Shown: positions 34,963-43,366 of the stretch, piece by piece
Numbering within the stretch: position 1 is the stretch's first letter
Layout of the letters: every line of letters starts with the position of its first letter
Origin: Pseudorhizobium banfieldiae
Lineage (GTDB): Bacteria; Pseudomonadota; Alphaproteobacteria; Rhizobiales; Rhizobiaceae
NCBI RefSeq assembly: GCF_000967425.1
Contig: NZ_FO082821.1
Coordinates: forward strand, 258,265 to 322,264
DNA length: 64,000 nt
Direction: 5' to 3'
The notes under the pieces: model-generated
Database searches by the model: none
What the model saw: only the letters and a program-made list of their open reading frames with translations
What the model was told of the DNA's origin: nothing
Made by a program: the position numbers and the translations under genes

Positions 34963-35743
34963 TACGCAAACGAACACTCGGAACAGAACATCCTCAGTGA
35001 TCACCCCCTCGCCGCTTCGCCGCTTGGCGTTGGCGGCGCAGGGGATGACGGGTGCCGATATCGAACGGATCATTCGAGAAGCACGACGGAAGGCGCGTCG
35101 GGCGCGACGCCCCCTCGCCTACAGCGACGTCCAGTCTGCAATCGCCGGTTCAGCGGAGCGCCCCTCGCCCGAGCTGAAATGGCGGATCTCGGTCCACGAG
35201 GCAGGACACGCTCTGATGTGGTCGCTCACGGGTGTCGGCACGGTGGTGTCCATGACAACCGGCCAAGCTCGTGGTGGCGACACACGCGTTGAGATCTCCA
35301 CCGAAGCCACCCAGACCGAAGCCGGGATGATGTCGCTGATCGCCTGCATCCTGGGTGGGCGTGCGGCGGAGATGACTGTCCTGGGCGAGACCATGATCGG
35401 TAGCGGCGGATCCGAGCGCAGCGACCTCGCATTGGCAACGGCCCATGCGACGCACCTGGAGACTATGCTTGGATGCTCATCATCCAAGCCACTGCTCTAC
35501 ATGCCACCAGAGCGCATCTCGCATGACCTCAGATTCGATCCGAATCTAGCGACACGCGTTCATCAGCGGCTGGAGACGGCAATGGGCATAGCTCTCGATG
35601 CGATGCGCGAGCACAACCACGCGCTGTTGGAGCTTGCGCGAGCTTTGGATGCAGAGACTTACCTTGAGGGTAATCGCGTCTCAGAATTGCTGACCCGAGC
35701 CACGCGTCCGGCCGAACCGTCAGTACTCGGTAGCCCGAACTAG
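34955..35743 (+). CDS. FtsH-type M41 zinc peptidase on a separate polypeptide, cassette A
   Basis: 262 residues from the ATG at 34955. The N-terminus still has the AAA small helical domain (LALAAQGMTGADIERIIREA). The peptidase domain has VHEAGHALMW (HEAGH at 81-85, zinc and catalytic Glu), ILGGRAAEMTVLG and GSERSDLALATAHAT, which supplies the expected downstream Asp zinc ligand. Thus the normal FtsH chain is divided after the second region of homology. Overlap with the ATPase gene implies stoichiometric synthesis. It would degrade proteins delivered by the partner ATPase. Confidence 0.88.
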   Translation: MNSTQTNTRNRTSSVITPSPLRRLALAAQGMTGADIERIIREARRKARRARRPLAYSDVQSAIAGSAERPSPELKWRISVHEAGHALMWSLTGVGTVVSMTTGQARGGDTRVEISTEATQTEAGMMSLIACILGGRAAEMTVLGETMIGSGGSERSDLALATAHATHLETMLGCSSSKPLLYMPPERISHDLRFDPNLATRVHQRLETAMGIALDAMREHNHALLELARALDAETYLEGNRVSELLTRATRPAEPSVLGSPN

Positions 35744-35790
35744 CTGCAACTTTCCCCCGTGAGCTTCCAGTTCGCGGAGGAAAGCTCCCC

Positions 35791-36027
35791 TTATTCTGGC
35801 TCCAGCCTATGCTTGCGTATGATTTCACGAGCCCAGATAATGTAGTTTTGAATACTCACATCACCGTTATACTCGCGATAAGCCATGTTCATTGCTTCAT
35901 ACTCGTCCAGCTCAAATTCCTCTGCAAGCTCGACGGCATAATCCTCTATCGTGGCATCATGCGCGACAGCAGTCAGAAAATTCACGACATCCTCATGTAA
36001 CCCTTTGTCTACTTCGACTACATTCAT
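35791..36027 (-). CDS. Small acidic protein, unknown function
   Basis: 78 residues from the ATG at 36027, with AAGGA 6-10 nt upstream. It is very acidic in the middle (VELAEEFELDEYEAMNMA) and ends in a basic helix (IIWAREIIRKHRLEPE). It has its own AT-rich promoter region to the right and points toward the M41 gene (convergent). It could be an inhibitor or antitoxin-like protein for cassette A; that is speculation. Confidence 0.6.
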   Translation of the reverse strand: MNVVEVDKGLHEDVVNFLTAVAHDATIEDYAVELAEEFELDEYEAMNMAYREYNGDVSIQNYIIWAREIIRKHRLEPE

Positions 36028-36403
36028 TGCAGGTCCTTCATTAATTGCGATCTCTTGCGATCTGTTTCGAGAATTCAATTCTGCGGGTATATTTTCGTCG
36101 GCGTCAACAGCCGATAATAAGGAATAGCTTAGTCCGAGAATTTTCTGTTAACGAACCCACGAGCGGCGTTTAATCCCGGCGATGATGCCAAAGATTCAGA
36201 AGAAATGTTGACACTGCGGACAAATCTACTTGCAACGGTATCGCGATGGCGACGAGGGAGACTGCCCAGGGGGCGCTCGATCAGACAACTTTCACCGGTG
36301 GTCTCAGGCCGCGTCGTCATTTGCGCGGCCATTGGGGTAAAGTGGTTCAATGGCAGGGTGCGCGGTTTCAACGTGTAGGCGAAGCAACGCGAACTAATAT
36401 AAG
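36028..36403. other. Intergenic region upstream of the interrupted gene
   Basis: About 375 nt. The left part, AT-rich, is the promoter side of the small acidic gene. An open frame from 36246 (plus) runs into the TTCGAY repeat but has no clear ribosome site. Its product contains the short repeat TTFTGG twice, and I leave it uncalled. Confidence 0.4.
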
Positions 36404-36415
36404 TTGCGCTTCGAC

Positions 36416-36441
36416 GATTCAGAAGTCGACATTGTCGATTC
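36416..36441. repeat. Phased TTCGAY-type repeat, copy 1
   Basis: A 26-bp unit beginning GATTCAGAAG and ending GTCGATTC, with TCGAY steps about 10 bp apart. Related units lie at 40220-40245 and 41527-41552. This one lies near the start of the interrupted gene. Confidence 0.5.
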
Positions 36442-36616
36442 ACGCGAGGAGCATGCCGTTGCACGGTGGTACGACGTTTACCGGTGGCCACATGTGTTAG
36501 CCGAAACCGATTTGCTCTGCGCCAACGGGTGTCGGCGTCCTGCGGCAACAGGAAACGTCTCCGTCACGTTCACGTCAGCTCATGGCACGGTCGCGACGCT
36601 CCGGCTTGGACACTAT

Positions 36617-38035
36617 GGTAGCGTCCGCGCACGTGGTGTAATTTCGGAGGCGCGTTGAGGTGGAAACGGCGGTGGAGAATGAGCTGCCGAATTCGTTGAG
36701 CGCAAGGTGGGCACCGGGCCTGTCGGAGAAGGTGGAGTTGCAAGACTTCAACCAGCCGAAAGGAACCCCGATGACCGACGACAGATTAGCTCTTTCCGAA
36801 CTTGCCGCGAAGAGCGGCGACAGCGATTTCCTGCGGACGATTGCCGAAAGCGTGCTGCAACTGATCATGGAGGCCGATGTTGACGGCCTGATCGGCGCTG
36901 GCCGCTATGAACGTGGCGACGGCCGCCAGACCTGGCGCAACGGCTACCGCGACCGCTCGCTCGACACCCGGCTCGGCACATTGAACCTGAAGATACCGAA
37001 GATGCGGCAGGGAGCCTACTTTCCCGGCTTCCTGGAGCCGAGGAAGATGGTGGAGAAGGCGCTTGTCGCCGTCATCCAGGAGGCGTGGATCAACGGCGTC
37101 TCGACGCGCAAGGTCGATGAACTGGTGCAGGCCATGGGCATGACCGGTATCTCCAAATCTTCCGTTTCCAAGCTGTGCAAGGATATCGACGAGCGGGTGA
37201 ACGCCTTCCTCAAGCGCCCCCTTTCCGGTGACTGGCCATACCTCTGGCTCGACGCCACCTATCTGAAGGTGCGTGAGGGCGGTCGCATCGTGTCGGTGGC
37301 GGCGATAATCGCGGTGGCCGTGAATACGGACGGGAAAAGGGAGATCGTCGGCCTGCATATCGGCCCTTCCGAAGCCGAGCCGTTCTGGACGAGCTTCCTG
37401 CGCGACCTCGTGCGCCGGGGTCTCACCGGCGTCAAACTGGTCATCTCCGATGCTCATGAAGGTCTGAAGGCCGCCATCACCCGTATCCTCAGCGCGACAT
37501 GGCAGAGGTGCAGGGTTCATGCGATGCGCAACGCACTCGCCTACGTCCCCAAGGGACAGCATACCATGGTCGCCGCCGCGATCCGGCAGGCCTTCATCCA
37601 GCCCGACTATGACAATGCCATGCAGACCTGGCGGCATGTCGCCGACCAGCTCCGCGCCAGATGGCCCAAGCTCGGCACCTTCATGGACAACGCCGAAGCC
37701 GACGTGCTGGCCTACATGGCCTTCCCGGCGCAGCACCGCACCAAGCTCCACAGCACCAACCCTCTGGAGCGGCTGAACAAGGAAGTGAAACGCCGTGCCG
37801 ATGTCGTTGGCATCTTCCCGAACGAGGATGGCATCATACGCCTGATCGGCGCGGTCCTCCTCGAAGCCAATGACGAATGGCAGCTTCTCAGCCGATATAT
37901 GCAGGTCGAGGCGATGGCCGAGCTGAATCCACCGACAATCGAGGAGGAAACCACACTTCAGATTACACCCAGAGCCGCCTGATCATGACGGCCCGGAACC
38001 ACACCCGAAATTACACCAGCTTGACGGACGCGGCC
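36617..38035 (+). mobile_element. IS256-family insertion sequence
   Basis: A 1419-bp element flanked by a perfect 8-bp direct repeat GACACTAT (36609-36616 and 38036-38043). The ends are imperfect inverted repeats: GG-TA/CC-GCGTCCG, six variable bases, then TGGTGTAATTTCGG on both sides. The single transposase gene is intact, so the insertion looks recent. Confidence 0.92.
36771..37982 (+). CDS. IS256-family transposase
   Basis: 403 residues from the ATG at 36771, with AAAGGAA upstream. Family signatures: NGYRDRSLDTRLGTLNLKIP, the DDE Asp region YLWLDATYLKVREGG, LVISDAHEGLKAAI, WQRCRVHAMRNAL and the C-terminal STNPLERLNKEVKRRADVVG containing the catalytic Glu. The frame is complete. Confidence 0.95.
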   Translation: MTDDRLALSELAAKSGDSDFLRTIAESVLQLIMEADVDGLIGAGRYERGDGRQTWRNGYRDRSLDTRLGTLNLKIPKMRQGAYFPGFLEPRKMVEKALVAVIQEAWINGVSTRKVDELVQAMGMTGISKSSVSKLCKDIDERVNAFLKRPLSGDWPYLWLDATYLKVREGGRIVSVAAIIAVAVNTDGKREIVGLHIGPSEAEPFWTSFLRDLVRRGLTGVKLVISDAHEGLKAAITRILSATWQRCRVHAMRNALAYVPKGQHTMVAAAIRQAFIQPDYDNAMQTWRHVADQLRARWPKLGTFMDNAEADVLAYMAFPAQHRTKLHSTNPLERLNKEVKRRADVVGIFPNEDGIIRLIGAVLLEANDEWQLLSRYMQVEAMAELNPPTIEEETTLQITPRAA

Positions 38036-38727
38036 GACACTATCCCTCGTCGGCAATTCCCGCCGCTGTTGCAGACGCGGCAGAAGCCGAAGAACGAGCC
38101 CCTGTTGCCGCCGACAGAATCTCCGGTGACCCTTTTATTAGACCCACACCGGAGATTGAAATGTGGATTGATTTAGACAAGACAGAAATTGCGACCATAC
38201 TAGCAGCAACAAGCGAACCATCCATTGTGGCGAAGCTCATCCCCTCGACCGAGCATCCCGACGCGGGTGCGTTCATTGAAGCCGCAGATCGTTTTAGTAA
38301 TTACCTCCATGTGGACGATGACGCCGTTTTCGAGCGGACCCGCAATGGGGCCTATGTCATGGGCTGGCTTTGGGTTCCCAATCAGCTAGCTGGTTTCGAT
38401 GAGCTAAATGATTTCGATGATTATGACATTTCGCGTGAGTGCCGTGAACTGCTGGAGGCCGCCCATCACTTTGATGTAGAGACGCTGGATGTCCACTCGG
38501 AGACTGAGTTGGGCGAAGGCAGCCTTGACGGCTTTCGTTGGACGCTCCTCTTGGAAGAAAATAATCTTCTCTTGTCCATCCGGGCGCAGGATCAGTCATT
38601 GTCATGGTCCTACACGGAAAGCCGCAGTACCGATGGCGATAGCGCATCCTCAGTTGACGTGACCGACGAACGCTGCCTGCGGTTTATGCTTGAGGCAATA
38701 GGGCAGTTCAGGAGCAGGTCCGACTGA

Positions 38728-39037
38728 AGATCGCGCGCCGTAAATGCTGACGCAGAACTCGCATCAGACGAGACAGCGCTTGTTGAGCCGCGTCGGGGCA
38801 GCCATTGGGATACCGACGCGCCGCCGACAACGGAGCCTTGGCCCAGCGTTAGCCAGCGCGATGACCTCAAGCCGTGGAGATTGGCAAACGTCCGCCCCTT
38901 CAATTTCGCCTGAACGACCTTAGCGAGAGACCGAGTAGTCGTGCCCTACACGTTGGGCAGAATCCGTCATCCGATCTCCTTACCGGATGATGAAAGCCAT
39001 TTGCTGCTGATCAGCGCATCCAGAAGAGACTGTCCTA
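38728..39037. other. Intergenic region left of the IS5-family element
   Basis: About 310 nt between the interrupted gene and the IS5-family element. I see no gene, hairpin or repeat that I can support. Confidence 0.4.
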
Positions 39038-39116
39038 GGGTCGAAACCCATTGATCATGTTGATTTGCTGCGGCAAACCAGATTCAGGATTCCCAATCAA
39101 TGGATTGGAGGCTTGA

Positions 39117-39515
39117 ATGGGTCGCTTGTTTTGGCTGTCGGACGAGCAATGGGCGGTCATTGAGCCCCTGTTGCCGAGGAACAAGGGTGGGGCTCGCCGG
39201 GTCGATGATCGTCGAGTGATCTCCGGCATCATCCACGTTCTCAAGGTCGGCTGCCGGTGGTGCGATTGCCCGGGCGACTATGGCCCTTCGACCACGGTCT
39301 ACAACCGCTTCAATCGTTGGTCTCGCAAACGGTTCTGGACTGAATTGGTCGAGGCGCTCGCGACGTCTGGCGCGGTCACCAAAAGCACCTCCATCGACAG
39401 CACCTACGTCAAGGCGCACCGCTCGGCCCATGGCGGCAAAGGGGGGCGAAAAATCAGGCTATCGGACCTTCGCGCGGCGGGCAAACCACCAAAATCCACG
39501 TCCTCACCGACGTGA
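39117..39515 (+). CDS. IS5-family transposase, first frame (OrfA)
   Basis: 132 residues: MGRLFWLSDEQWAVIEPLLP, then DRRVISGIIHVLKVGCRWCD and SIDSTYVKAHRSAHGGKGG. It carries the N-terminal region and the first DDE Asp. It overlaps the second frame by 4 nt; a full-length product would need ribosomal frameshifting near 39440-39515. Confidence 0.85.
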   Translation: MGRLFWLSDEQWAVIEPLLPRNKGGARRVDDRRVISGIIHVLKVGCRWCDCPGDYGPSTTVYNRFNRWSRKRFWTELVEALATSGAVTKSTSIDSTYVKAHRSAHGGKGGRKIRLSDLRAAGKPPKSTSSPT

Positions 39516-39871
39516 TCGGTCGCCCTTTCGCATTCATGCTGACCGGTGGCAATGCGGCAGACAGCCCGGTCGCGCCACACCTGCTGGCTGGTCTGAAGGG
39601 TGCGCGATATCTCCTTGCGGACAAGGGATATGACGCCAACAGTCTGCGAAAGCGACTGCGCCAGTCCGCAATCGTCCCCGTGATACCTGGCCGTTCAAAT
39701 CGCACAAGGCCGATCCGATACGACGCCGAACGCTATAAGAGCCGCCACCTCATCGAGAACGCCTTCTGCCGACTGAAAGACTTCCGACGCGTCGCAACGC
39801 GTTACGACAAGCTTGCCAGAAACTTCCTCTCCGCAGTCGCCTTGGCCACCCTCGTCGCGTTCTGGCTATGA
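39512..39871 (+). CDS. IS5-family transposase, second frame (OrfB)
   Basis: 119 residues from the ATG at 39512 (ATGA overlap): LTGGNAADSPVAPHLLAGLK, then LLADKGYDANSLRKRLRQ (second Asp) and HLIENAFCRLKDFRRVATRY (catalytic Glu, Y-(2)-R-(3)-E-(6)-K-like region). It forms the C-terminal half of the transposase. Confidence 0.85.
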   Translation: MIGRPFAFMLTGGNAADSPVAPHLLAGLKGARYLLADKGYDANSLRKRLRQSAIVPVIPGRSNRTRPIRYDAERYKSRHLIENAFCRLKDFRRVATRYDKLARNFLSAVALATLVAFWL

Positions 39872-39885
39872 TTGAGTCTAAACCC

Positions 39886-40670
39886 TAAGGTAATCTTTGC
39901 CTGCCGCAGTTGAGGCTTCCGGCATGCCCCTGGCTACTTTGCCTGTGGCGCTTTCGGGCGCGCAGATGTTGACACCCTAGACGATTGACCGACGAGAGAC
40001 GGCGTTATCCGCTTTTGCAGTCTCGTCAAGGCGGCGGTGGTCTATGGCTCTAACGCCACGACAGCCAGCGGCACCAGCGTGCGCGGCCTGTCGCTGGCCT
40101 CCCAGGAGGAAAATGGAAAGGCACGTAGGGTCGATCGCCGGTGAAGCATGTTCAATGGCCCGCACCTCGACCCAAAGCGCCCGCACTTTACTGCAAGTCG
40201 AAACAAATTGCGCATCTTCGATTCCGAGTTCGATAGTTTCGATTCAAACTGTCCCGCGCTCGATTCTCATCAAACCGCCGTTTCCATAGCATCTTTGATG
40301 CTTCTGTGCGTTGGAAGGCCGAGATTGGACTTCGCCAAACGCTTCGACAACGGCTGCCGCGCGACAGGACTTCTTTTAACGGGGCGGGACAGGGTGTCCC
40401 GGCCTGCTACGGGGTAATTCAGACACGTTCGATTCTGGACCTCACTTATCCGATTCCATGACGAACGCCGTTTGCGACACAGCGCACGAATGGCGCTTGC
40501 ATTGGAGCTGGGGCTAACCGCTCAGCCGGAATAAATCATCTCCCGGTCGCCAGACCTGGCTGAGTAGCAGCGCCCCCCCCAGATTCATTTTCTTCCTCAC
40601 AAGATAATGCTTGACGGCGCAAAAATATCACCCGAGCCTTTTATCAGTATCAACCGGAAACTTCCCACAC
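39886..40670. other. Non-coding stretch with TTCGAY repeat copy 2
   Basis: About 785 nt with no supported gene. It contains repeat copy 2 (40220-40245) and, further on, GATTC-rich sequence followed by AACGCCGTTTGC near 40470. A similar tail follows copy 3. The left part loosely resembles 36200-36400 (both have ATGTTGACAC), so the two may be diverged copies of one upstream region. Confidence 0.4.
40220..40245. repeat. Phased TTCGAY-type repeat, copy 2
   Basis: A 26-bp unit with three TTCGAT steps at about 10-bp spacing (GATTCCGAGTTCGATAG, then TTTCGATTC). See the copies at 36416 and 41527. Confidence 0.5.
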
Positions 40671-41411
40671 ATGCTCGAAAACTACTTGACGCGGCCAGCG
40701 CTGGCCCGCGCACTCTCGACTATTGCCGACACGCAACCCAGCCTCTCGGACGTGCTTGCGCCTGGAGGCAGCGCTTGGCTGAGCCACCTGGTGTTCAGGG
40801 GCACGAACCTTTCGATCAGCGTCTCGCCTGATGCCGTCACTCTTTACAGCGATATCGCAGACGCTGAGCATCTCGGATACGCCAAGTCCGCATGCGACGA
40901 AGCCTTTCAGCGCTTGCTGCTGCTGCACCAGGCCATCACAAACAAGCTTGGCGTCGATAGCATCCGCCTCGACGGCCGCTACGTGCAACGCCAGCCAGAC
41001 CTGCCCGGGTTCATTGACATCCACCGGATAGTGGCGTTGCGAGAAGGGCAACTGCGTCACGAGCTTGTCTATGACGAGCAGATTTTCGTTTGCGACAGCA
41101 GCCAGCAGCCGCGCTTTCTGGCCCTGCTGACGAGCGAGCGACTACCGATCATGTCGGCCCTCATGATGGAGGCGACACAGATACTCATCAGCGCAGCTCA
41201 CGAACCCGGCATCTTCTCAGGCCTGATATGGGTGCCGCTGCGAACCGACATGTATCGGCCCAGCTTCTTTACGACCGCTCCGCCATTGGACCGCGGCTCA
41301 GAGGAACTCGGGGCGTTTCAGCGCCGCCTGGCAAAGCTGCCGGAGCGGTCGATGTTTTCATGGCGAGGCTCCACCGGCCTTGCATGGCTGGGAGGTCGAG
41401 ATGACAACTGA
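40671..41411 (+). CDS. Hypothetical protein between the cassettes
   Basis: 246 residues from the ATG at 40671; a TTG at 40611 would add 20. It looks soluble, without signal peptide or membrane segment: DVLAPGGSAWLSHLVFRGTN, RYVQRQPDLPGFIDIHRIVA and SGLIWVPLRTDMYRPSFFTT. Codon use matches neighbouring genes. The family is not recognised; the location between the two AAA+ cassettes may mean it belongs to one of them. Confidence 0.55.
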   Translation: MLENYLTRPALARALSTIADTQPSLSDVLAPGGSAWLSHLVFRGTNLSISVSPDAVTLYSDIADAEHLGYAKSACDEAFQRLLLLHQAITNKLGVDSIRLDGRYVQRQPDLPGFIDIHRIVALREGQLRHELVYDEQIFVCDSSQQPRFLALLTSERLPIMSALMMEATQILISAAHEPGIFSGLIWVPLRTDMYRPSFFTTAPPLDRGSEELGAFQRRLAKLPERSMFSWRGSTGLAWLGGRDDN

Positions 41412-41526
41412 GAGAGAACCTGCAAGCGCGTTCCAGAGTGCTGCCCGTCGCGTTCCAAGCAGTCAGGTACGGTCCTGGAAAACGTCGGGCTCCCGCCCTT
41501 CCCTCTTCGATCTGATCCAATCTCTC

Positions 41527-41552
41527 GATTCAGAATTCGACAAATTCGATTC
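41527..41552. repeat. Phased TTCGAY-type repeat, copy 3
   Basis: A 26-bp unit (GATTCAGAATTCGACAAA, then TTCGATTC) just upstream of the small gene at 41583, so it could be that gene's operator. AACGCCGTTTGC and a strong ribosome site follow. Confidence 0.5.
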
Positions 41553-41582
41553 TGGGAGAAACGCCGTTTGCAGGAGGTGGTC

Positions 41583-41945
41583 ATGAGCACGCGTGGCGGC
41601 GGGCGAGACAGGCAACGCGGACGTCAGCGAGCCTATCGGGAGCGTCTCAAGAGGGAGCGCCGCCCCGGTCGTGACGACGTCGCCCGCATCGCGCTCCACT
41701 GGCTGATCGTGAAGACAGCAAACCTGGCAGTAAGGACGAGCAACCCTGCACGCATGCATGTCGTGGAGGATGCTTTACTCGATGGACTGGTGGCGCAAGG
41801 TTTCAACGCGAGGGCTTCTGAGGAGGTGCTGGATGAGCTAATTGACAAATACGTCGATGGCGGCTGGAACTTCCGGCGCAAGCTCCATCTCCAGGAGGAG
41901 CCTCCTGCCTCGGCACGCATCCTGCTGGACCGGGATGCCGACTGA
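41583..41945 (+). CDS. Small basic protein, unknown function
   Basis: 120 residues from the ATG at 41583, with a strong ribosome site GCAGGAGGTGG. The N-terminus is extremely basic (RDRQRGRQRAYRERLKRERR); the C-terminal half is an acidic/helical domain (ASEEVLDELIDKYVDGGWNF). It could bind nucleic acid. The 26-bp TTCGAY repeat lies 31 bp upstream. Confidence 0.6.
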   Translation: MSTRGGGRDRQRGRQRAYRERLKRERRPGRDDVARIALHWLIVKTANLAVRTSNPARMHVVEDALLDGLVAQGFNARASEEVLDELIDKYVDGGWNFRRKLHLQEEPPASARILLDRDAD

Positions 41946-42154
41946 ACGGCGTTTGCTCATCAACACGGCCACTCCCCCCATTACTCCATCTAACGCCGTT
42001 TACCAGTGAATCAGAACGGGCCGCCCTCCTCAGGGCGGTTCCGCACACACCGGCTTGTAACCGGCCCATTTGGTTTTAGGTAGTGAACTGCCCCCGTTCG
42101 ACCGGACATTCGGCATAAGCAGAAAGGCTCAAGCACAGGCTTGGGTATAGGCTT

Positions 42155-42456
42155 ATGCCTAACGAGTACCGACACATTGAAGTGCTGACGGGTGATGTCC
42201 GCCGCAGGCGGTGGATAACCGAGCAGAAGCTGACAATCATTTAGCAGACTTTCGAACCAGGCGAGACGGTATCGTCTACCGCTCGCCGCCATGGCGTTGC
42301 GCCCAATCTGCTTTACCGGTGGCGCAGGCTCTTAAACGAGGGAGGTGCTGCAGCCGTGGGTTCTGACGAGCCGGTGGTCGGCAATTCGGAAAGTGAAGAA
42401 GCTTGAGGATCGCGTTCGCGAGCTGGAGCGCATGCTCGGCCGCAAGACGATGGAGG
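42155..42456 (+). pseudogene. Fragment of an IS3-family OrfA
   Basis: The frame reads EVLTGDVRRRRWITEQKLTI, an in-frame TAG at 42242, then the HTH part RRHGVAPNLLYRWRRLL. After a frameshift near 42391 it continues as KKLEDRVRELERMLGRKTME. This is the usual leucine-zipper end of an IS3-type OrfA. It stops at the left end of the IS6-like remnant. It has no OrfB and is dead. Confidence 0.75.
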
Positions 42457-42460
42457 GGTG

Positions 42461-43258
42461 TTGTCACATAAACCTGCTGTCAGTAAGTGGGGTAGAGATG
42501 GTGGGATGAAGAATCCAGCCACCAGCTACAAGCGCCACCGTTTTCCGCAGCAGATTATTGCCCATGCAGTCTGGTTGTACTTTCGGTTCCCGCTGAGCCT
42601 GCGCCTGGTCGAGGAATTGCTGCTGGAGCGTGGCATCGTCGTTTCGTATGAAACGATCCGCCGATGGGGGCGGAAATTCGGACCGGCCTACGCATAGCAA
42701 ATCCGTCGCCGGTGGCCATCACACCGCGCCGTCTGGCATCTGGACGAGGTGGTGGTTTCCATCGCTGACCGTAACACTGGCTTTGGCGTGCAGTTGACCA
42801 AGACGGTTATGTTCTCGATGAGATTGTTCAAGGCCGGCGCGATACGAAAGCCGCGAGGCGACTGCTGATCAGGCTACTAAAGAAAGCAGGCATGCCGCCC
42901 AAGCGGATCGTCACCGACAAGCTCCGTTCGTATGGCGCGGCCAAGCGTGACGTTATGCCAGCTGTCGAGCACCGGTCCCACAAGGGGCTCAACAATCGAG
43001 CGGAAAATTCTCATCTGCCGCTCCGAAAACGAGAACGCACGATGCAGGGTTTCCGATCAACTGGTAGCTTGCAGCGGTTCATATCGATCTTCTCAGCGCT
43101 CCGAAATCTCTTCGTCGCCCCACGTCACAAACGATCCGCCCTGACCACACACATTCACCGCATCCGCGCAATAGCGCATTGGAAAGCCGTGACGGGCGCG
43201 ATTGTCTGATCTCAGAGAGCCGCAGGCGTATTTCGATTACCCCTCGATAACGTGACAA
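42461..43258 (+). mobile_element. Degenerate IS6-family element
   Basis: A roughly 800-bp element bounded by TTGTCAC (42461) and its inverse GTGACAA (43252-43258). The transposase is broken: YKRHRFPQQIIAHAVWLYFR and ERGIVVSYETIRRWGRKFGP are in one frame up to a TAG (42695-42697). WHLDEVVVSIADRNTGFGVQ and RIVTDKLRSYGAAKRDVMP appear in others. The 8-bp flanks do not match, which fits IS6-mediated deletion joining two unrelated sequences. The right end abuts the cassette B ATPase fragment. Confidence 0.75.
42506..43209 (+). pseudogene. Broken IS6-family transposase
   Basis: The N-terminal HTH and the first part of the catalytic domain run from the ATG at 42506 to a TAG at 42697. The catalytic Asp of HLDEVVV lies in a shifted frame, and the C-terminal part (HKGLNNRAENSHLPLRKRER) is open again from about 42892. 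At least one nonsense mutation and one frameshift are needed to explain it. Confidence 0.75.
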
Positions 43259-43366
43259 TTCCGGCCCGACCGTAGCAGCGCCGGGTCGATGTTGTCCGGG
43301 AGGTTAGAGGTGGCTCGGTTTGTCTGAACAGTTTCGGGCGTTTTGCTAAGTGGATTTCCGCCTCGA

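Larger units (their letters stand above)
36404..38727 (+). pseudogene. Gene of unknown function interrupted by the IS256 element
   Basis: Removing 36617-38035 and one copy of its 8-bp target duplication joins the upstream frame (ending TVATLRLGHY) to PSSAIPAAVADAAEAEERAP, which then reads without a break into MWIDLDKTEIATILAATSEP and on to the stop at 38727. The restored protein has about 298 residues if it starts at the TTG at 36404. The part after the insertion could be made alone from the ATG at 38161 (188 residues, acidic: DDDAVFERTRNGAYVMGWLW). The family is not recognised. Confidence 0.7.
39038..39885 (+). mobile_element. IS5-family element, IS427-like
   Basis: An 848-bp element with imperfect terminal repeats (left GGGTCGAAACCCATTGAT, right the inverse of GGGTTTAGACTCAATCAT) flanked by TA on both sides. 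Two overlapping transposase frames are the rule for the IS427 subgroup. It appears intact. Confidence 0.8.

Noticed and set aside
36246..36500. 84-codon plus-strand frame with two TTFTGG segments
   Set aside because: The repeat is curious but no ribosome site or homologue is evident and it overlaps the start of the interrupted gene.
36786..37751. 321-codon minus-strand open frame
   Set aside because: Antisense of the IS256 transposase, no recognisable product.
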